Notes: a model not told the origin generated them from the letters alone. A stretch of 37,194 bases of DNA from an uncultured Rhodospirillales bacterium (GCA_902825855.1 CADECW010000010.1:10910-48103); one strand, 5' to 3'; positions 1-9,414 are shown, counted from the stretch's first letter. Made by a program: numbers and translations.

Positions 1-2
1 CC

Positions 3-668
3 TCGCGCGTGACGGTCGACGGCGTGGTCGCGGTGGTCGACGGCGCGGCAGTTGCCGCCGGTCGCTTCGCCGACGATCCCGAAGCGGTCGCCCGGCAGCG
101 CGTCGAGGATTCGTCGATCGACCATGACAATCCGCTGGAAGAGGTGTTCGAGGACCAGCTCCTCTGCGCCGACCTGGTGATCCTGAACAAGGCCGACCTC
201 ATCTCGCAGGATGAGCGCCGCAACGTCGCCGGCGAGATTGCCAAGGTCCTGCCGCGGGCGGTGAAGGTCGTCGAGACGCAGAACGGCAAGGTGCCGGTCA
301 AGATCCTGCTCGGCCTGGGCGCCGAGGCCGAGTCAGACCTCGCGAGCCGGCCTTCGCACCACGACCTCGAGGGCGAGCACGACCACGAGGATTTCGACAC
401 CTTCATTGTCGACCTGCCGGTCTTCGATTCGCCGCAGCAACTGGCCGACCGCCTGGTGAAGGCCGCCGACGCGCACGACATCCTGCGCATGAAGGGCTTC
501 GTCGACATCGCCGGCAAGCCGATGCGCCTGCTGGTGCAGGCTGTCGGCTCGCGCGTCCAGCATCACTACGATCGCAAGTGGCCGGCTGGCGAGCGCCGCG
601 GCCGGCTGGTTGTGATCGCGGAAAAGGGCTTCGATAGAGACGTGATCAGAGGACTCATCGCCAGTTAG
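3..668 (+). CDS. cobW: CobW GTPase, C-terminal part (5' end outside window)
   Basis: This is the C-terminal two thirds of a CobW-type G3E-family P-loop GTPase, thought to act as a metallochaperone delivering Co2+ to the CobNST chelatase. The frame is open from the first base, so the gene starts upstream of the window and the GTG at 9 is internal. Visible are the region following the G3E Walker B (S-R-V-T-V-D-G-V-V-A-V-V-D), the base-recognition motif ILNKADL, a His/Asp-rich linker (HHDLEGEHDHEDFD) that could bind metal, and the C-terminal CobW domain ending at ASRx-like QHHYDRKW. The P-loop and the CxCC metal motif would lie in the missing part. It is followed by cobN, the usual order in alphaproteobacterial cob clusters. 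The function rests on family knowledge and context. Confidence 0.93.
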   Translation, partial: SRVTVDGVVAVVDGAAVAAGRFADDPEAVARQRVEDSSIDHDNPLEEVFEDQLLCADLVILNKADLISQDERRNVAGEIAKVLPRAVKVVETQNGKVPVKILLGLGAEAESDLASRPSHHDLEGEHDHEDFDTFIVDLPVFDSPQQLADRLVKAADAHDILRMKGFVDIAGKPMRLLVQAVGSRVQHHYDRKWPAGERRGRLVVIAEKGFDRDVIRGLIAS

Positions 669-700
669 TCTTTAGACGGCTATTGCCTGTGACCAATTCA

Positions 701-798
701 CCGTCATCCCGAGCGAAGCCGAGGGACCTGTTCTTGTCGACGCATCGACAAGAACAGGTCCCTCCACTCCGCGCTTCGCGCTCCGGTCGGGATGACGG
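701..798. repeat. Large palindromic repeat between cobW and cobN
   Basis: A perfect 20-bp inverted repeat (721-740 and 745-764, loop CGCA) is nested inside a second one formed by CCGTCATCCC (701-710) and GGGATGACGG (789-798), with partly paired GAGCGAAG/CTTCGC-type sequence between the two. The outer arm GTCATCCCGAGCG resembles a short repeat family scattered between genes in many bacteria. The whole element can fold into one long hairpin ending 11 bases before the cobN start. It could end or stabilise the cobW message or act as a REP-like element. No second copy is visible in this window. Confidence 0.8.
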
Positions 799-809
799 AG
801 TGAGGAATC

Positions 810-3800
810 ATGCACGTCCTCGCCACTGAGCTCGCGACGCTGGAGGAGGCCGAGGTCGCCGTCGACCTCGGCCAGTCGCCGGCTGACATCGTGGTGCTTT
901 CTTTCTCGGACAGCGACCTTTCAGCGCTTGCCGCCGCTTGGCGGCAGGAGGCCGATCGGCTGCCGACGATGCGGCTTGCCAGCCTGAAGCGGCTGAAGCA
1001 TCCGATGTCGGTCGATCTCTACGTCGAGAGCGTCGTGGCCAGCGCGCGCATCGTGATCGTGCGCTGCCTGGGGGGCCTCGACTACTGGCGGTACGGCCTC
1101 GAGCACATCGCCGACATGGCGCGCGAGCGCGGCATTTTGTTTGCGGCCCTGCCGGGCGATGATCGCGCCGATCCGCGCCTCGCTTCGGTGTCGACTCTCG
1201 CCGCCGGACCATTGGCGACCATCGACCGCTTCTTCCGCGAAGGCGGGCCCGAGAACCTGCGGCAGGCGCTGCGCTATGTCGGCACGCTGCTCGGCCGAGA
1301 CCTCGAATGGTCGCCGCCGGCGCCGGTCGGTCCGGTTTCGGTAAACGGCCATGCCGAGCCAGATCGTCCGGTGGCGCTGATCGTCTTCTATCGCGCCAAC
1401 CTGATGGCGGCGGATACGGCGCCGATCATGGCGTTGATGGAGGCGCTCGGGCGCCAGGGCCTTGCACCGCTTGCCGTGGCGGTGAACAGCCTGAAAGATC
1501 CGCTGGCCCGGCCCGAATTGCAGGCGTTGATCGAGGTACACAGGCCTGCGGTCATCCTCAACACAACGGCCTTCTCGGCCAAGGCCGAGGACGATACGAC
1601 GGTGCTCGACGACGCCGACGCGCCGGTACTGCAGGTCGTTCTGTCTGGCAGCCCGCGCGCGGCCTGGGAGGAATCCCAGCGCGGCCTGTCGCCTGCCGAC
1701 CTTGCGATGAACGTCGTGTTGCCCGAACTCGACGGCCGGCTGCTGACGCGGGCCATCTCGTTCAAGGCGGAGACGCCGGCCGATCCGCGCCTGGAATTTG
1801 CCAGCGTGAGCCACGAGCCGGCAGCCGATCGCATCGACTACGTGGCGCGACTCGCAGCCGCCTGGGCGCGGCTACGGACCAGGCCGCGCGCCGAGCGGCG
1901 CCTCGCGCTGGTCCTGTCCGACTATCCGGCGCGCGGCGGCCGCAGCGGTTACGCCGTCGGCCTCGATACTGCCGCGAGCGCGGCCGGGATTCTCAATCTG
2001 CTCGCGGCCGAGGGCTACGACACCGGGCGAAGCGACTGGCGCCCCGGCGATGTCGAACGCCTCCTTGTGGGCGATGCCGAACACATCGAGATTCCGGCGG
2101 CGCGTTGCCCGACGCCCGCCCTGCAGCGTCAATTGATCGAGACCTGGGGCGAGCCAGCCGAGACCTATCGCCTGCCGGTGCTTCGCTGCGGCAAGGTGCT
2201 GGTGCTGCTGCAGCCCGATCGCGGCGATTCGAGCCATGACAAGGGCAGCGATCGCAAGTCGAGCTACCACGACACGACCTGCGCCCCGAGCCACGCCTAC
2301 GTCGCCGCCTATGCCTGGATGCGCGAGGCCGAGAAGATCGACGCGCTGATCCATCTCGGTACGCACGGCACCCTGGAATGGCTGCCCGGCAAGGCGCTGG
2401 CGCTGTCGGCCGAGTGCTGGCCCGAAGTCGTCCTGGGTCCGGTGCCTGTGATCTATCCCTTCATCGTCAACAATCCAGGCGAGGCGGTGCAGGCCAAGCG
2501 CCGGCTCGGCGCCGTTACCATCGGCCATCTGACGCCTCCGCTCAGCAGCGCCGGCCTGCACGGGCCGCTGGCCGAGCTGGAGGGAATCATCGAGGAATAT
2601 GCCGCGGCCGACGGCCTCGACCGTCGTCGGCTCAACTTCCTCGAGGAGGAGATCGTCGAGCGCGCATGGACCAACGGATTGGCTGCCGACTGCGGCCTGG
2701 CCAAGGGCGAGCCCAACCGACAGGCCATCGCCAAGCTCGACGCCCAACTGTGCGACATAAAGGAGCTCAGCATCCGCGACGGCCTGCACGTCTTCGGCTG
2801 CTCGCCCGACGAGGAAACGATGCGCCTGCTGGCCGCGGCAACCGGCGCGGCGACCGCAGTGCGCGTCTCCCCCGAGCGCGAGCGGGCGGCATTGCTCGCC
2901 GCCCTCGACGCGCGGCGCGTGGCGCCCGGCCCGGCCGGCGCGCCGAGCCGTGGCCGCGCCGACGTGCTGCCGACCGGCCGCAACCTCACGTCGATCGATC
3001 CGCGCGCCATCCCGACGCGCACCGCCGCCGCCATCGGCGTGCGCGCCGCCGACGAAGTGGTGCGGCGCTACCTGCAGGATCACGGCGAGCCGCCGCGCGT
3101 CCTGGTGGTCGATCTCTGGGCTTCGGCTTCGCTACGCACCGGCGGCGACGATCTCGCCCAGGCGCTGTGGTATCTCGGCGTGAAGCCGACCTGGGACAAG
3201 GCTTCGAGCCGTGTCACCGGCATCGAGATCATGCCGTTGGCCGCTCTCGACCGGCCGCGCATCGACGTGACGTTGCGCATCTCCGGCCTGTTCCGCGACA
3301 TCTTCGAGGCGCAGATCGCCCTGTTCGACATGGCGGTGCGCAAGGTCGCGGCGCTCGATGAGCCGGCCGAGGACAATCCATTGGCGGAGGCCCGCCGCAC
3401 CGGAGCCGATCTCGCCCGCATCTTCGGCGGCGCGCCCGGCAGCTACGGCGCACAGGCCGCCGACACCGCCCTCGACTTTGAATGGCGAGACCGCGCCGAA
3501 CTCGGCGAGGTCTATCTCGCAGCCGTCACCCACGCGTACGGTGGCGCTGAAGCGGTGCAGCCGAGCGACCGCTTCCGCGATCGAGTGTCCGAGGCCGATG
3601 CGCTGGTCCACCCGCAGGACGATCGCGAGCGCGATATCCTGGACGGGGACGGCGTTGCCGATTTCGCCGGCGGCTTTGCGGCGGCGGCGGCGCTGCTCGG
3701 CAACGCGCCCGAGCTCTACCATCTCGATACGAGCCAGACCTCCGCTCCCAAGGCTAGGCGCATTGCCGAGGAGATCGCTCGCGTGGTGCGCGGCCGATTG

Positions 3801-4109
3801 ACCAACCCGCGCTGGCTCTCGGGCATGCTCGATCATGGCCATCGCGGCGTCGCCGAGATCGCCCAGGCCGTCGATGCGCTCTACGCGTTCGCCGCGACCA
3901 CGGATGTGCCCGGCCATCTGTTCGATGCAACGCACGCCGCCCTGATCGCCGACGATGCCGTGCGCACGGCCATGCTGCAGAAGAATTCGGCCGCAGCCGG
4001 CGCCATCGCCGCGCGGCTGCATGATGCCCTTGCGCGTGGTCTCTGGGTGACGCGGCGCAATGCCGTCGATCACGATCTGCGACGCCTCATGGCCGAGGCT
4101 GGCCGATGA
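810..4109 (+). CDS. cobN: Cobaltochelatase subunit CobN
   Basis: CobN is the large, porphyrin-binding subunit of the ATP-dependent aerobic cobaltochelatase, which inserts Co2+ into hydrogenobyrinic acid a,c-diamide together with CobS and CobT in the cytoplasm. It encodes 1099 residues of the CobN/magnesium-chelatase H family. Diagnostic stretches are HLGTHGTLEWLPGK (from residue 515) followed by VIYPFIVNNPGEAVQAKRR, and a typical start MHVLATE with DLGQSPADIVVLSFSDSDL. It is shorter than the roughly 1275 residues I recall for the Pseudomonas denitrificans enzyme, but both ends look intact. The start is ATG 810 with GAGG at 802-805. It overlaps cobG by 4 bases (ATGA). CobS and CobT are not in the window. 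Confidence 0.96.
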   Translation: MHVLATELATLEEAEVAVDLGQSPADIVVLSFSDSDLSALAAAWRQEADRLPTMRLASLKRLKHPMSVDLYVESVVASARIVIVRCLGGLDYWRYGLEHIADMARERGILFAALPGDDRADPRLASVSTLAAGPLATIDRFFREGGPENLRQALRYVGTLLGRDLEWSPPAPVGPVSVNGHAEPDRPVALIVFYRANLMAADTAPIMALMEALGRQGLAPLAVAVNSLKDPLARPELQALIEVHRPAVILNTTAFSAKAEDDTTVLDDADAPVLQVVLSGSPRAAWEESQRGLSPADLAMNVVLPELDGRLLTRAISFKAETPADPRLEFASVSHEPAADRIDYVARLAAAWARLRTRPRAERRLALVLSDYPARGGRSGYAVGLDTAASAAGILNLLAAEGYDTGRSDWRPGDVERLLVGDAEHIEIPAARCPTPALQRQLIETWGEPAETYRLPVLRCGKVLVLLQPDRGDSSHDKGSDRKSSYHDTTCAPSHAYVAAYAWMREAEKIDALIHLGTHGTLEWLPGKALALSAECWPEVVLGPVPVIYPFIVNNPGEAVQAKRRLGAVTIGHLTPPLSSAGLHGPLAELEGIIEEYAAADGLDRRRLNFLEEEIVERAWTNGLAADCGLAKGEPNRQAIAKLDAQLCDIKELSIRDGLHVFGCSPDEETMRLLAAATGAATAVRVSPERERAALLAALDARRVAPGPAGAPSRGRADVLPTGRNLTSIDPRAIPTRTAAAIGVRAADEVVRRYLQDHGEPPRVLVVDLWASASLRTGGDDLAQALWYLGVKPTWDKASSRVTGIEIMPLAALDRPRIDVTLRISGLFRDIFEAQIALFDMAVRKVAALDEPAEDNPLAEARRTGADLARIFGGAPGSYGAQAADTALDFEWRDRAELGEVYLAAVTHAYGGAEAVQPSDRFRDRVSEADALVHPQDDRERDILDGDGVADFAGGFAAAAALLGNAPELYHLDTSQTSAPKARRIAEEIARVVRGRLTNPRWLSGMLDHGHRGVAEIAQAVDALYAFAATTDVPGHLFDATHAALIADDAVRTAMLQKNSAAAGAIAARLHDALARGLWVTRRNAVDHDLRRLMAEAGR

Positions 4110-5335
4110 ACGCCGTGACCGACGTGAAGGGCTGGTGCCCTGGGATCCTGCGGCCGATGGCGAGCGGCGACGGCCTGATCGTGCGGGTCCGGCCACGCTG
4201 CGGCGCTTTCAGCCTCGAGACTGCGATTGCGCTTGCCGATCTCGCCGAGCGGCTCGGCAACGGCCATATCGACCTGACGCGCCGCGCCAACCTGCAGATC
4301 CGCGGCCTGACCGATGACCGGTTGGGCGAGCTGCAGATCGAACTGGCGAAGCTTGGCCTGCTCGATCGCGACGCCGGGACCGAGGCAGTGCGCAACGTCA
4401 TGGTGGCGCCGCTGGCCGGTATCGATCCGGCTCAGCCATTCGATGTTCGGCCCATCGCACTGGCAATCGACGATGCCTTGACCTCGGACAAGCGCCTCCA
4501 CGCCCTGCCGGGCAAGTTCGGCCTGCTGGTCGACGGCGGCGGCGCAATCTCGATCGCCGCCGAGCGCGCCGACATCTGCCTCGCCGCCGTCGGCGATGCG
4601 CTGGCGTTCGGGCTCGATACCACCAAGGGAACGCAATGGCTGGGCATGCTTGCGCCGGCTGAGGCCGCCGAAACAGCGGTCACGGCAGCCCACGCCTTCC
4701 TGGCCCTCGCAACCTCCGGCCGCATGCGTGGTCTTGGCCAAGCGGCGTTCGCCGAAATCCAGGCCGCCGTCGCGCCGCGGCTCTCGCCTTTGGCTGGACT
4801 GCCGCGCGCCGGTGGACGCCGGCTCGGACTGCTGGAGGGTGTGGTCGGTATCGCTGCGCCGTTCGGCCGCCTCGAAGCGGTTCAGTTGCGCCGGCTCGCG
4901 AAGCTCGCCGGCGATGCCGGTGCGGCGGATCTGCGTCTGTCGCCGTGGCGCGCCGTCTATTTCGGCGTATGCGAGGAAGCAGGCCTGTTCGTGCTCGAAT
5001 ACGCCTGTGACGCCGGGTTGATCGTCGAGGAGAACGATCCCGTGCTTCAGGTCGAAGCCTGTCCCGGCGCGCCCGACTGCAAGTCGAGCAGCGTCGACGC
5101 CCGCGCCGACGCGCGGCGGCTGGCGACTGTCGCCGCGCTTCGCGGCTGGCAGGGCAGCATCCATGTCTCGGGCTGTGCCAAGGGGTGCGCCCGCTCGTTG
5201 CCGTCGCAGCTGGTGCTGGCCGGCAAGGCCGGCGTCTATCGCCTGATCCGCAACGGCACCACCCGCGGTCCGGTCGAGCGCACGATCGGTGTCGGGGCGT
5301 TCGAGACTTTGTTTCAGGGAACGCAGGATGACTGA
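4106..5335 (+). CDS. cobG: Precorrin-3B synthase CobG
   Basis: CobG is an O2-dependent monooxygenase that converts precorrin-3A to precorrin-3B, so its presence marks the aerobic cobalamin route. The 409-residue protein belongs to the nitrite/sulfite reductase ferredoxin-like family. It has an early half-domain with HIDLTRRANLQIRG and a C-terminal [4Fe-4S] cysteine set, C319-x5-C325 (ACPGAPDC) and C357-x3-C361 (SGCAKGC). The start ATG 4106 overlaps the cobN stop, which implies translational coupling. The 3' end overlaps cobH by 8 bases. Confidence 0.95.
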   Translation: MNAVTDVKGWCPGILRPMASGDGLIVRVRPRCGAFSLETAIALADLAERLGNGHIDLTRRANLQIRGLTDDRLGELQIELAKLGLLDRDAGTEAVRNVMVAPLAGIDPAQPFDVRPIALAIDDALTSDKRLHALPGKFGLLVDGGGAISIAAERADICLAAVGDALAFGLDTTKGTQWLGMLAPAEAAETAVTAAHAFLALATSGRMRGLGQAAFAEIQAAVAPRLSPLAGLPRAGGRRLGLLEGVVGIAAPFGRLEAVQLRRLAKLAGDAGAADLRLSPWRAVYFGVCEEAGLFVLEYACDAGLIVEENDPVLQVEACPGAPDCKSSSVDARADARRLATVAALRGWQGSIHVSGCAKGCARSLPSQLVLAGKAGVYRLIRNGTTRGPVERTIGVGAFETLFQGTQDD

Positions 5336-5957
5336 GCGTGCCTATGTGCGCGACGGCGCGGAGATCTATCGTCGATCCTTCGCCATCATTCGTGCCGAAT
5401 CCGACCTTGCGCGGTTCAACGCGGTCGAGGAGCCGGTGGCGGTGCGCATCATCCATGCCTGCGGCATGCCCGAGATCGCTCGCGACATCGTCATGTCACG
5501 AGGCTTCGTCGAGCGCACGCGCCAGGCGCTGAAGGGGGGCGCGCCGATCTTCTGCGATTCCAAGATGGTGGCCAACGGCGTGACGCGGGCGCGCCTGCCG
5601 GCGGGCAACGACGTGGTGTGTACGCTGGACGATCCCTCGGTGCCGGAAATCGCCGAGCGCCTCGGCAATACGCGGAGCGCGGCAGCCCTCGAACTATGGC
5701 GCGAGCGGCTGGCGGGCTCGGTCGTCGCCGTCGGCAATGCCCCGACCGCGCTGTTCCGGATGCTGGAGATGCTCGACGAGGGCGCGCCTTCGCCCGCTGC
5801 CGTGATCGGCTTGCCCGTCGGTTTTGTCGGTGCGATGGAGTCCAAGGAGGCGCTGGCTGCGCATGGCGGCGTGCCGTTCCTGATCGTGCGTGGCCGCAAG
5901 GGCGGCAGCGCCATGGCGGCGGCTGCCGTCAATGCGCTGGCGAGCGAGCGCGAATGA
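5328..5957 (+). CDS. cobH: Precorrin-8X methylmutase CobH
   Basis: CobH moves the C-11 methyl group of precorrin-8 to C-12, giving hydrogenobyrinic acid. The 209-residue length is standard. The motif IIHACGM places the catalytic histidine at residue 43, as known for this family, and FCDSKMVANG and GLPVGFVGAMESKE follow. I chose ATG 5328 (MTERAYVRDG) over the upstream in-frame start at 5289 because it gives the family N-terminus, has AGGGA at 5316-5320 upstream, and overlaps the cobG stop by only 8 bases. It overlaps cobI by 4 bases. Confidence 0.95.
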   Translation: MTERAYVRDGAEIYRRSFAIIRAESDLARFNAVEEPVAVRIIHACGMPEIARDIVMSRGFVERTRQALKGGAPIFCDSKMVANGVTRARLPAGNDVVCTLDDPSVPEIAERLGNTRSAAALELWRERLAGSVVAVGNAPTALFRMLEMLDEGAPSPAAVIGLPVGFVGAMESKEALAAHGGVPFLIVRGRKGGSAMAAAAVNALASERE

Positions 5958-6709
5958 GCGTGCTCGATTCCCTGGCCGGCACCGCGACGGCGGGCACGCT
6001 CTACGGCATCGGTGTCGGGCCGGGCGACGCCCGCTATCTCACGCTGCGTGCCGCAGGTCTGGTGCAGGCAGTCGACGTCGTCGCCTACTTCGCCAAGATC
6101 GGCTCGCCCGGCAATGCGCGCCGCATCGTGGCGCCGCTCGTCGTCGCGGGTCGCGCGGAGATGCGCCTGGAATACCCGGTGACCGACGAAGTGCCGGCCG
6201 ACAGCCTGGAGTATCAGCGGAAGATCGGTGCCTTCTATCGCGAGACGGCGTCGACCCTGGCGGCCTTGCTGCGACAACGTAAGTCGGTCGGCCTGCTGGC
6301 CGAGGGCGACCCCTTCTTCTATGGCTCCTTCATGCATATGTGGCGCCGCCTCAGCGCTGATTTTCCCGTCGAGGTCGTGCCCGGCGTGACCGGCATGTCG
6401 GGCTGCTGGACGCGCGCCAACCTGCCCATCACCTGGGGCAACGATGCGCTCGCGGTTCTGCCCGGCACCCTGGGCGAGAGCGAGCTGGTCGAGCGCCTGC
6501 GGCTTGCCGACGCTGCGGTGATCATGAAGGTCGGCCGCAATCTCGCGAAGGTGCGGCGCGCCGTCGAGACGGCAGGGCTGCTGTCGCGCGCCGTCTACGT
6601 CGAGCGTGGAACCATGGCCGACGAGCGCATCCTGCCGCTGGCCGAATGCGGCGTGACGGGTGCCTACTTCGCCATGGTGCTGATCCCGGGCGAAGGGAGG
6701 CGGTTGTGA
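5954..6709 (+). CDS. cobI: Precorrin-2 C20-methyltransferase CobI
   Basis: CobI transfers a methyl group from SAM to C-20 of precorrin-2, making precorrin-3A. It is 251 residues long and belongs to the tetrapyrrole (class III) methylase family. The N-terminal GIGVGPGDARYLTLRA, the central LLAEGDPFFYGSF and EVVPGVTGMSG are the usual SAM-binding loops. The ATG is fused to the cobH stop (ATGA), and the 3' end overlaps cobJ in the same way (GTGA). Confidence 0.95.
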   Translation: MSVLDSLAGTATAGTLYGIGVGPGDARYLTLRAAGLVQAVDVVAYFAKIGSPGNARRIVAPLVVAGRAEMRLEYPVTDEVPADSLEYQRKIGAFYRETASTLAALLRQRKSVGLLAEGDPFFYGSFMHMWRRLSADFPVEVVPGVTGMSGCWTRANLPITWGNDALAVLPGTLGESELVERLRLADAAVIMKVGRNLAKVRRAVETAGLLSRAVYVERGTMADERILPLAECGVTGAYFAMVLIPGEGRRL

Positions 6710-7455
6710 CCGGCTCTCTCGTGGTGGTCGGTACCGGCCCGGGCAAGGCCGAGCTGATGACGCCGGCGACTTCGGCAGCGCTCGCCCGCGCCACCGATCT
6801 CGTAGGCTACGGTCCGTATCTCGATCGCGTGCCGCTTCGTTCGGGCCAATGCCGCCACGCCTCCGACAATCGCGTCGAGCTCGATCGTGCGCGGCGTGCT
6901 TTGTCACTCGCCGCGGCAGGGCGCCAGGTCGTTGTCGTCTCTGGCGGTGATCCCGGCGTGTTCGCGATGGCCGCGGCCGTGTTCGAAGCGGTCGAGACCG
7001 GTGAGCCTGAATGGCGCGACCTCGACATCAAGGTCGAGCCTGGGGTCACTGCGATGCTGGCCGCCGCGGCAGAGGTCGGCGCACCGCTGGGCGGCGACTT
7101 CTGTGCCATCTCGCTGTCGGACAATCTCAAAGCCTGGAGTACGGTCGAGCGCCGCCTGAAAGCTGCGGCCGAGGGCGATTTCGTGGTTGCCTTCTACAAT
7201 CCCGCCTCCAGGGCGCGGCCAACGCAGCTCGGCAAGGCGTTCGACCTCTTGCGCAAGCTCAAGGCCGCCGACACGCCGGTGCTGTTCGTGCGCGCGGCGG
7301 GAACGGCCGATGCCCAGGTCGTCACGACGACGCTCGGCGACGCCGATCGGGAGCGCGCCGACATGCGCACGCTCGTGATCGTCGGCGCCAGCACGACACG
7401 TCGGGTCGGGCGTTGGATCTACACGCCACGCAGCGAGGGGGCGGGGCCTGCATGA
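6706..7455 (+). CDS. cobJ: Precorrin-3B C17-methyltransferase CobJ
   Basis: CobJ methylates C-17 of precorrin-3B and contracts the ring to give precorrin-4. It is a 249-residue class III tetrapyrrole methylase. Its motifs are VVVGTGPGKAELMTP, DLVGYGPYLDRV, VVSGGDPGVFAMA and VEPGVTAM, and its C-terminus FYNPASRARPTQL is distinctive for CobJ. The start is GTG 6706, supported by a strong GGGAGG at 6695-6700 and a GTGA overlap with the cobI stop. The last 37 bases overlap the 3' end of cobK, which runs on the opposite strand. Confidence 0.95.
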   Translation: MTGSLVVVGTGPGKAELMTPATSAALARATDLVGYGPYLDRVPLRSGQCRHASDNRVELDRARRALSLAAAGRQVVVVSGGDPGVFAMAAAVFEAVETGEPEWRDLDIKVEPGVTAMLAAAAEVGAPLGGDFCAISLSDNLKAWSTVERRLKAAAEGDFVVAFYNPASRARPTQLGKAFDLLRKLKAADTPVLFVRAAGTADAQVVTTTLGDADRERADMRTLVIVGASTTRRVGRWIYTPRSEGAGPA

Positions 7456-8177
7456 GCCAGCCACGCCACAGCCTCCTCGGCGGTCCTCACGATATGGCCG
7501 GTGGGCTTCACCGGGCGTGTGATCATGATCACGGGCAGGCGAAGCACGCGTGCCGCTTCGATCTTGGCATACGTGGCGCTGCCGCCCGAATTGCGCGAAA
7601 CGATCACGTCGATCTTTCGCTCCTTCAAGAGGCGCAGCTCGGCGTCGAAATCGAACGGTCCGCGCTGCTGCAGCACGACGAGGTTGTGCGGCCGCGCGCC
7701 CTGTGGCGGATCGATGAGGCGCACCACGTAGTGGTGCTGGGCGATGGCGGCGAAGCAGTGCAGTTCCTGCCGGCCAAGGGCCAGGAACACCTTGCGCGGT
7801 TCCTTTCCGATGGCCAGGGCCGCGCTGACCGCCGTCGGAGCCGTCTGCCAGTTGTCGCCGGCCACGGGTTTCCAGGCGGGGCGGACGAGCGTGGCCAGCC
7901 CGACGCCGGCGCGGCCGCATGCCACGACGGCGTTGGCCGAGATGCGCGGCGCGAAGGGATGGGTAGCGTCGATCACGGTTTCGATCGCCTGTTCCCTGAT
8001 ATACTGCGCAAGCCCGTCGGCGCCGCCGAAGCCGCCGGTGCGCGTCGCGATGGGCTGCGACTGGGGCGCGGCCGTGCGTCCGGCAAAGGACAGTGTTGCC
8101 TCGAAGCGCGAATCGTCCGCGAGAAGCTTGGCCAACGCCGAAGCCTCGGTCGTGCCGCCGAGAATGAGTACGCGCAT
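7419..8177 (-). CDS. cobK: Precorrin-6A reductase CobK (inverted within the operon)
   Basis: CobK is the NAD(P)H-dependent reductase converting precorrin-6A to precorrin-6B. The 252-residue protein shows the N-terminal VLILGGTTEASALA, the central DATHPFAPRIS and the C-terminal SRNSGGSATYAKIEAA typical of the family. I chose the start at 8177 (MRVLILGG) rather than the longer open frame to 8348. It is the only reversed gene in an otherwise co-directional series. It overlaps cobJ tail to tail by 37 bases and meets cobL head to head within one CATG (8175-8178), so the two start codons share two bases. Neither start has a strong ribosome binding site. Confidence 0.94.
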   Translation of the reverse strand: MRVLILGGTTEASALAKLLADDSRFEATLSFAGRTAAPQSQPIATRTGGFGGADGLAQYIREQAIETVIDATHPFAPRISANAVVACGRAGVGLATLVRPAWKPVAGDNWQTAPTAVSAALAIGKEPRKVFLALGRQELHCFAAIAQHHYVVRLIDPPQGARPHNLVVLQQRGPFDFDAELRLLKERKIDVIVSRNSGGSATYAKIEAARVLRLPVIMITRPVKPTGHIVRTAEEAVAWLAHAGPAPSLRGV

Positions 8178-9414
8178 GTCTGACGCCGCAAGCTGCCCGG
8201 CCGCGCGCTGGCTGTCCATCGTCGGCATCGGCGAGGACGGCATCGCCGGGTTGTCTCCAGTGGCGCAGAAGCTTTTGGCGTCGGCCGAGCTCGTGGTCGG
8301 TGGCAAACGCCACCTCGGCCTGGCCGAAGCGCTGATCCGTGGCCGCACGCTTGCCTGGCCCAGCCCGATCTCTGACGCCCTGCCGGAGATCGAGAAGCAC
8401 CGCAGTCGGCCGGTCGTCGTGCTGGCGAGCGGCGATCCTTTTCACTACGGCGTCGGTGACCTGCTGCTGCGCTCTATTCCCGCCAGCGAGACGCTCTGCC
8501 TGCCCAACGCATCGGCCTTCAGCCTGGCGGCGGCGCGGCTCGGCTGGTCGCTGCAGGAGGTGGCGCTGGTCAGCCTGCATGGCCGCGCTCTTGAAGGAAT
8601 CGTGCGCCATCTGCAGCCCGGCGCTCGCATCCTCGCCCTGTCGTGGGATGGTGAAACTCCGGCCAAGCTTGCAAGGTTCCTGGCCGAGCGTGGCATGGGC
8701 AGTTCCACGCTCACCGTTCTGGAAGCGATGGGCGGCCCGCGCGAGCGCGCACGCTCGGTAAGCGCCGCCGGCTTCGACATTGCCGACGTGGCACCGCTCA
8801 ACACCATCGCGCTGCAGGTCGCGGCTGCCGCGGACGCGACGGTCCTGCCTTTGGCACCAGGCCTCGACGACACCTTGTTCGAGCATGACGGCCAGCTCAC
8901 CAAGCGCGAGATCCGCGCCGTGACCGTGGCGGCGCTGGCACCGCGCCAGGGCGAGCTCTTATGGGACGTCGGACTCGGCGCGGGCTCGGTCGCGATCGAG
9001 TGGCTGTTGCGTCACCCGTCGCTCAGAGCGATAGGCATCGAAGCGGATGCCGAGCGCGCGGCGCGGGCGGCCCGCAACGCCGCCTCGTTGGGCACGCCCG
9101 ACCTGCAGATCGTGCAGCAGCGCGCGCCCGAGGCCTTCGGCGGATTGCCGGCTCCGGATGCGATCTTCGTGGGCGGTGGTCTGTCCAATCCGAATATGCT
9201 GGAGGCGGCTTGGACGGCGCTGAAGCCGGGAGGGCGCCTGGTCGCCAATGCTGTTTCGATCCAGTCGGAGGCGCATCTGATCGGGTGTTTCCAGCGTCTT
9301 GGCGGCGAACTGGTGCGGCTCGACGTGTCGAAAGCCGGCAAGGCCGGCACTGGCGGCGTCTTCGTCTGGCGCGCCGCGGCGCCGATCGTGCAATGGCGCG
9401 CGAGGAAGCCGTGA
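8176..9414 (+). CDS. cobL: Precorrin-6Y C5,15-methyltransferase (decarboxylating) CobL
   Basis: CobL methylates C-5 and C-15 of precorrin-6B and decarboxylates the C-12 acetate, giving precorrin-8. The 412-residue protein is a fusion. The N-terminal CbiE-type class III methylase spans about residues 10-200 ([31 protein letters not shown]). The C-terminal CbiT-type class I methylase follows, with SAM motif [13 protein letters not shown] starting at D264. The start ATG 8176 matches the family N-terminus; the same frame is open upstream to 7744, but that part is antisense to cobK. It overlaps cobE by a GTGA. Confidence 0.95.
   Translation: MSDAASCPAARWLSIVGIGEDGIAGLSPVAQKLLASAELVVGGKRHLGLAEALIRGRTLAWPSPISDALPEIEKHRSRPVVVLASGDPFHYGVGDLLLRSIPASETLCLPNASAFSLAAARLGWSLQEVALVSLHGRALEGIVRHLQPGARILALSWDGETPAKLARFLAERGMGSSTLTVLEAMGGPRERARSVSAAGFDIADVAPLNTIALQVAAAADATVLPLAPGLDDTLFEHDGQLTKREIRAVTVAALAPRQGELLWDVGLGAGSVAIEWLLRHPSLRAIGIEADAERAARAARNAASLGTPDLQIVQQRAPEAFGGLPAPDAIFVGGGLSNPNMLEAAWTALKPGGRLVANAVSIQSEAHLIGCFQRLGGELVRLDVSKAGKAGTGGVFVWRAAAPIVQWRARKP

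Noticed and set aside
810..4109. cobN as a truncated pseudogene because it is shorter than the classical 1275 residues
   Set aside because: The N-terminal, central and C-terminal regions all look intact and the stop overlaps cobG normally, so a shorter family variant is more likely.
7011..8183. 390-codon plus-strand open frame spanning the end of cobJ and all of cobK antisense
   Set aside because: It overlaps two well-supported genes, and its translation is Arg/Gly/Ala-rich without a domain.
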